Below, one piece after another: positions 5,330-9,653 of a DNA stretch of 9,653 nucleotides. Each line of letters opens with the position of its first letter. Position 1 is the first letter of the stretch. Both the position numbers and the translations under genes were made by a program. Source of the stretch: Bacteroidales bacterium (GTDB lineage Bacteria; Bacteroidota; Bacteroidia; Bacteroidales; SMBSF77); assembly GCA_021106655.1 (NCBI GenBank), contig JAIOTT010000434.1, forward strand, positions 1 through 9,653, given 5' to 3'. The notes under the pieces are model-generated. The model saw nothing but the letters and a program-made list of their open reading frames with translations. It ran no database searches and was not told the origin of the DNA.

Positions 5330-8300
5330 ATGAGAAAATTAATCATAAGTACATTACTTATTTGTTTATTATCAGCCAATATTGTGAATTCCAATAATGG
5401 TAATAGGATTCCTCTAAAACAGGATAGAACATCTTTGTCAGTTAAAATTGATTCTCCTTCACTGATCCGTATCCATAACTCATTAGCTGAATTAAACCTT
5501 AAAGAAATTAAAACAAAGGCTGGAATATTTACCAGTCTTGTAATTGAGGGCTATACGAATAATCATAAAGCCGGATATCCTGAATTACCTGTATTATGTA
5601 AGATCATTGAGGTCCCACATGGTGCTGAGATAAAAATAAATATCATAAGCTACGATACTGAAATAATTTCACTAACATCATTAGGAATAAACGCTAAGAT
5701 CATCCCTTCACAGCCTCCTGTATCCAAGAGTCTTGATCCTGATGAAATAGAATTTGTATACAACGAAGCAGCGTATGCAGTTGACAAGTTTATCAGCCCT
5801 GTTCCTGCAAGTGTTGAGATTATCGGGAAAATGAGAGGAAGGCAACTGGCCAGCTTAACAATTTCTCCCTTTAAGTATAATCCTGTTACCAACGTGCTGG
5901 AAGTTTTAAATAATATTGAATTGGAGATTATTTTTGAAAGCGCTGATTTTGCAGCCACACGAAATCAAAAAGAGAAATATTATTCTCCTGCCTTTGAAAT
6001 GGAATTTTCAAAAATGATAAACTACCAGGCTCCTGATTCAAAGGATAGTCTTTCAAAATATCCTATAAAATATGTTATTGTTGCAGACCCAATGTTTCAA
6101 ACTGTTCTCCAGCCTTTTGTTGAATGGAAAACAAAAAAAGGATTTACTGTTATTGAAGCCTATACTAATAACCCCGGTGTTGGAAATACAACAACATCTA
6201 TAAAAACTTACCTCGAGGGTCTTTATAATGCAGGTACTACTTCTGATCCTGCACCAACCTATATACTCTTTGCTGGTGATGTAGCCCAGGTACCTTCTTT
6301 TCAGGCTGGTGGTCATGTTTCTGACTTGTATTATTGTGAGTACGATGGTGGAGGTGATTACTTTCCGGAAGTATATTATGGGAGGTTTTCTGCAAATAAT
6401 CCGGAAGAGCTTGAACCACAAATAAATAAAACTCTGGAATATGAACAATACCTTATGCCTGATGTTTCATTTCTTGATGAGGTTGTTATGATCTCAGGTG
6501 TCGATGCTGGTTATGCCCCTATCCATGGTAACGGGCAAATTAATTATGGAACTGATAATTATTTTAACCCTGCACATGGCTTATTGTCACACACATATTT
6601 ATATCCTGCCTCCGGGAGTTCATCTTCGCAGATCATACAAAATGTTAGCGACGGTGTTGCTTATGCTAATTACACTGCTCATGGATCTTCCAATGGATGG
6701 GCTGATCCTAGTTTTAATAAGAGTGATATTGGCGGATTGCAAAATGCTCATAAATATCCTTTAATGGTTGGTAACTGTTGTGTAACAAACACCTTTGATA
6801 ATCCTGAGTGTTTTGGCGAGGCATTGTTAAGGGCAATAGATAAAGGAGCTATAGGATATATTGGTGCATCAGCAAATACATACTGGGATGAAGATTATTA
6901 CTGGGGTGTGGGAGCCGGACCGATTATTCTCAATCCAACATATGCTCAAACCGGTATGGGCGCATATGATGGTACCTTCCATGATAACGGTGAACCAATG
7001 AGTCAGTGGTATCCAACCCAGGGGCAGATGATGTTTGCCGGAAACCTTGCTGTGACTGCCGGGTCACCTTCAACTGCACAATATTATTGGGAGATATACC
7101 ACCTTATGGGAGATCCTTCTGTGATGATATATTTTTCTACGCCTGCACCTTTATTGGCTAATCATTATGCTTCTGTACCTATTGGTATGAACTCACTTAC
7201 GGTTACAACAGAACCGGAAGCATATGTTGCAATTTCATTTAATGGTGTTTTGCTTGATGCTCAGATAGCTGATGCTACCGGAGTTGTTAACCTGGTATTC
7301 AGTCCACTGGCAAATGTTGGCACTGCTGATGTTGTTGCTACAAAACAAAACAGGGAACCATATATTGGGATAGTGAATGTTATTCCGGGTAATACTCCAT
7401 TCGTAATCTTTACAAGTTGTACTGTTGATGATAGCAAAGGAAATTCTAATGGCCAGGCTGACTTTGATGAAGATATTCTTCTCGACATTGATCTTGAAAA
7501 TGTTGGAAGCCAGATGGCTCAAGGAGTTGAAGCTACTATAACTTCTTCAGATCAATTTATAACTATTACTGATAATACAGAGCTGTGGGGTAACATTGCT
7601 CCAACATCCACATCATTGGTAAACGGAGCTTTTGAGTTTATAATATCTGATAGTATTCCTGATCAGCATAATGTTAGTTTTAATATTGATATTTCAGATA
7701 ATGCCGGAGGCAACTGGAGTTCAGTTTTTAATATTGTCGTTAACGCTCCCGATCTTCAGATAGGTAATATGTTTGTGAATGATGTTGCTGGTGGAAACGG
7801 GAATGGTGTGATTGATCCGGGAGAAACTATCGAAATAACCATACAGTGCATGAATGATGGTCATAGTGATGCTCCTTCCTCCGAAGGGATCATGATATCA
7901 TCTTCCATATATGTAAATATTGTAAACTCAAATATTGCTTTAGGAGATATACAAATAGGGAATATGACTAATGCAACTTATACTGTAGTTGTTGATGCTG
8001 CCACTCCTGTAGGAACACCACTGGATTTTAATTTTAGCTTAAGCTCAGGGAATTATAGTGTACAATCAGGTTTTGGTTTGAAGGTAGGTATTATTGCTGA
8101 AGATTTTGAAACCGGAGACCTCTTGAAATTTCCATGGAAGAATATAGGTAGTAACCCATGGATAATTACTACTAATAATCCGTATGAAGGTATTTATTGC
8201 GCTGTATCAGGAGATATTTCTGGAAACCAGACTTCAGAAATGTCTATTACAATGGATGTTGTAGTAGATGACTCTATCTCCTTCTTCATGAAAGTTTCAT

Positions 8301-8794
8301 CAGAATATGATTATGATTTTCTGAAATTCTTTATCGACAATCAGATGCAAGCCCAATGGTCGGGTGAGGAGAGCTGGACAAGAATCAGTTTCCCTGTTTC
8401 TGCCGGAGTTCATATTTTTAAATGGTTGTATGAAAAGGATTTCTGGGCAAGTAATGGTGACGACTGTGGCTGGATTGACTATGTTGTCTTTCCTCCGGTC
8501 AGTATATCTACATCAACAGAGGATATTTCTTTTGAGGACCAACCAACACTGAATATTTATCCAAATCCATTTACAGATATTCTTACTGTTGATTATTCGG
8601 TAAAAAACTCCGGATTCAAAATATTATTGATAAACTCAATTGGACAGGAACTGAAAGTCTTTACACAAAAGGAGCTTAATCCTTCAGGAAACAACAGTTT
8701 TAAAATGAATCTTCGTGAATTGAAATCGGGAACTTATTTTTTGAAACTTGAAACGGGCAATAATGTCATTATTAAAAGATTAATTAAATCATGA
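5330..8794 (+). CDS. Secreted gingipain-like cysteine protease (C25, Lys-gingipain type) with T9SS sorting domain
   Basis: This 1154-residue protein has a signal peptide (about 1-21), a C25 propeptide (about 22-243), a catalytic domain (about 244-602), an Ig-like domain (about 604-687), two CARDB-like domains (about 697-805 and 806-921) with D-x-x-G-N-x-N-G loops, a MAM/jelly-roll-like domain (924-1054), and a type A T9SS C-terminal domain (1074-1154, from LNIYPNP). The catalytic part aligns with P. gingivalis Kgp without difficulty: H451 in NYTAHGS equals His444, C484 in GNCC equals Cys477 (both pairs are 33 residues apart), and D392 fits Asp388. The Kgp lysine-pocket residues Thr442, Asn510 and Asp516 correspond to T449, N516 and D522 (DEDYYW). 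Lysine-specific, surface-attached or released proteolysis is thus predicted. The Kgp-type hemagglutinin repeats are missing, replaced by other beta domains. Its stop codon overlaps the next start. Confidence 0.95.
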   Translation: MRKLIISTLLICLLSANIVNSNNGNRIPLKQDRTSLSVKIDSPSLIRIHNSLAELNLKEIKTKAGIFTSLVIEGYTNNHKAGYPELPVLCKIIEVPHGAEIKINIISYDTEIISLTSLGINAKIIPSQPPVSKSLDPDEIEFVYNEAAYAVDKFISPVPASVEIIGKMRGRQLASLTISPFKYNPVTNVLEVLNNIELEIIFESADFAATRNQKEKYYSPAFEMEFSKMINYQAPDSKDSLSKYPIKYVIVADPMFQTVLQPFVEWKTKKGFTVIEAYTNNPGVGNTTTSIKTYLEGLYNAGTTSDPAPTYILFAGDVAQVPSFQAGGHVSDLYYCEYDGGGDYFPEVYYGRFSANNPEELEPQINKTLEYEQYLMPDVSFLDEVVMISGVDAGYAPIHGNGQINYGTDNYFNPAHGLLSHTYLYPASGSSSSQIIQNVSDGVAYANYTAHGSSNGWADPSFNKSDIGGLQNAHKYPLMVGNCCVTNTFDNPECFGEALLRAIDKGAIGYIGASANTYWDEDYYWGVGAGPIILNPTYAQTGMGAYDGTFHDNGEPMSQWYPTQGQMMFAGNLAVTAGSPSTAQYYWEIYHLMGDPSVMIYFSTPAPLLANHYASVPIGMNSLTVTTEPEAYVAISFNGVLLDAQIADATGVVNLVFSPLANVGTADVVATKQNREPYIGIVNVIPGNTPFVIFTSCTVDDSKGNSNGQADFDEDILLDIDLENVGSQMAQGVEATITSSDQFITITDNTELWGNIAPTSTSLVNGAFEFIISDSIPDQHNVSFNIDISDNAGGNWSSVFNIVVNAPDLQIGNMFVNDVAGGNGNGVIDPGETIEITIQCMNDGHSDAPSSEGIMISSSIYVNIVNSNIALGDIQIGNMTNATYTVVVDAATPVGTPLDFNFSLSSGNYSVQSGFGLKVGIIAEDFETGDLLKFPWKNIGSNPWIITTNNPYEGIYCAVSGDISGNQTSEMSITMDVVVDDSISFFMKVSSEYDYDFLKFFIDNQMQAQWSGEESWTRISFPVSAGVHIFKWLYEKDFWASNGDDCGWIDYVVFPPVSISTSTEDISFEDQPTLNIYPNPFTDILTVDYSVKNSGFKILLINSIGQELKVFTQKELNPSGNNSFKMNLRELKSGTYFLKLETGNNVIIKRLIKS

Positions 8795-9653
8795 AGAAGA
8801 CCTTTCTGATTAGTTTGTTTGTGTTGATTTTATTTACAGGGTCTTCACAAACATACGATGTGTTATTTATCGGGAACAGTTATACCTATTCGAATAACCT
8901 TCCTGAGATGTTACGTGATCTTGCCTTGTCGAATGGAGATACTGTGAATCATGATTCACACACTCCCGGTGGATATACATACGAATTGCATACTACTAAT
9001 TCAACAACTATTGCAAAGATCAAAGAGCAAAAATGGGACTTTGTTGTCTTGCAGGAACAAAGCCAGCGCCCATCTTTTCCTCCCTCACAGGTTGCAGTTG
9101 AAGTTTATCCTTTTGCTGCAATGCTCGATAGTATGATAAAGACAAATGATATTTGTATTGAAACGGTGTTTTTTATGACATGGGGAAGGAAATACGGGGA
9201 TCAGGCTAATTGCCAGTATTATCCACCTGTATGTACATATGCAGGAATGCAACAAAGACTCAGGGAAAGTTATTTGGAAATGGGAGATACCCTGTCTGCT
9301 ACAGTTGCACCTGTTGGGATTGCCTGGAAGCATTCCATCGAAGCTGATAGTATGATAAACCTCTTTATGAATGATAACAGCCATCCGAGTGTTATGGGTA
9401 CGTACCTTGCAGCCTGTGTTTTTTATGCTACTTTCTATCAGGAAAGCCCGGTTGGTTTGCCTTTTATTTCAACTTTAAGTCAGGCAACAGCTTCCTTTTT
9501 GCAGAATATTGCTGCTAACACAGTACTCGACAGCCTTTCAACATGGAACATAAATGCAAACCTTCCTAAAGCTGATTTTACCTGGTCTGTTAATAATAAT
9601 ACTGTAAGTTTTTTGGATAATTCTGTTAAGGCAGATAAATATTACTGGGACTT
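8791..9653 (+). CDS. Secreted SGNH hydrolase (DUF4886-like) with PKD domain, 3' truncated by window end
   Basis: The ATG at 8791 overlaps the TGA of the protease gene (ATGA), implying translational coupling. The visible 287 residues start with a signal peptide (1-20, ending TGSSQ). An SGNH-hydrolase domain follows: block I VLFIGNSYTYSNNLPEML with nucleophile S30, a glycine-rich HTPGGYTYELH segment, FVVLQEQSQRPS, and block V D195-N-S-H198 in NDNSHPSVMGTYLAACVFY. This arrangement resembles DUF4886-type GDSL/SGNH proteins, which act as esterases or deacetylases on carbohydrate or lipid esters; the substrate is unknown. From residue 261 (ADFTWSVNNNTVSFLDNS) a PKD domain begins and is cut by the window edge. 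A T9SS sorting domain further downstream is likely but not visible. Confidence 0.88.
   Translation, partial: MKKTFLISLFVLILFTGSSQTYDVLFIGNSYTYSNNLPEMLRDLALSNGDTVNHDSHTPGGYTYELHTTNSTTIAKIKEQKWDFVVLQEQSQRPSFPPSQVAVEVYPFAAMLDSMIKTNDICIETVFFMTWGRKYGDQANCQYYPPVCTYAGMQQRLRESYLEMGDTLSATVAPVGIAWKHSIEADSMINLFMNDNSHPSVMGTYLAACVFYATFYQESPVGLPFISTLSQATASFLQNIAANTVLDSLSTWNINANLPKADFTWSVNNNTVSFLDNSVKADKYYWD

Noticed and set aside
5650..7522. Several minus-strand open frames within the protease gene
   Set aside because: They lie fully inside a well-supported 1154-codon gene and their translations show no recognisable domain.
5330..8794. Arg-gingipain (Rgp) type assignment
   Set aside because: The segments around H451, C484 and D522 follow the Kgp pattern (GNCC, DEDYYW) and not the RgpB one, where the catalytic cysteine sits in a VACVNG context.

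Overview
The window is low-GC DNA from a member of the Bacteroidota, most likely Bacteroidales or a related marine/sediment lineage. The evidence is a C25 (gingipain-type) protease ending in a type IX secretion (T9SS) C-terminal domain, several promoters of the TTG-N19-21-TAnnTTTG type used by the Bacteroidota primary sigma factor, A/T-rich leaders mostly without Shine-Dalgarno sites, and PepSY-type and OmpA/porin-like envelope proteins typical of the phylum. No tRNA, rRNA, CRISPR array, transposase or prophage gene is visible.

Left part, minus strand (about 1-1180): a compact operon reading leftwards encodes an Rrf2-family regulator with a probable Fe-S cluster site, a two-helix heme-copper oxidase subunit II whose cupredoxin domain has lost nearly all CuA ligands, and the first 43 residues of what is probably subunit I. 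This looks like a quinol-linked oxidase or a NO-reductase-type enzyme under a redox- or NO-sensing regulator. The ~170-bp divergent intergenic region holds a promoter for each direction and a perfect 11-bp inverted repeat that covers the regulator's -33 box, a good candidate operator.

Middle, plus strand (1354-5166): a CNNM/CBS-domain membrane protein (metal transport type, without the usual C-terminal CorC domain), a family I inorganic pyrophosphatase with all catalytic residues, a secreted outer-membrane beta-barrel protein preceded by an 11-T tract, a lipoprotein with an OB-fold-like segment and an HxCxH motif, a short A/T-rich repeat cluster, and a PepSY-associated three-helix membrane protein with histidines at the helix ends.

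Right part, plus strand (5330-9653): a 1154-residue secreted cysteine protease closely resembling Lys-gingipain (Kgp) in its catalytic domain, with the triad and the lysine-pocket residues all in place, followed by Ig-like, two CARDB-like, one MAM/jelly-roll-like and a T9SS sorting domain. Its stop codon overlaps the start of a secreted SGNH hydrolase (DUF4886-like) that enters a PKD domain where the window ends. The two are probably translated from one mRNA and exported together to the cell surface.
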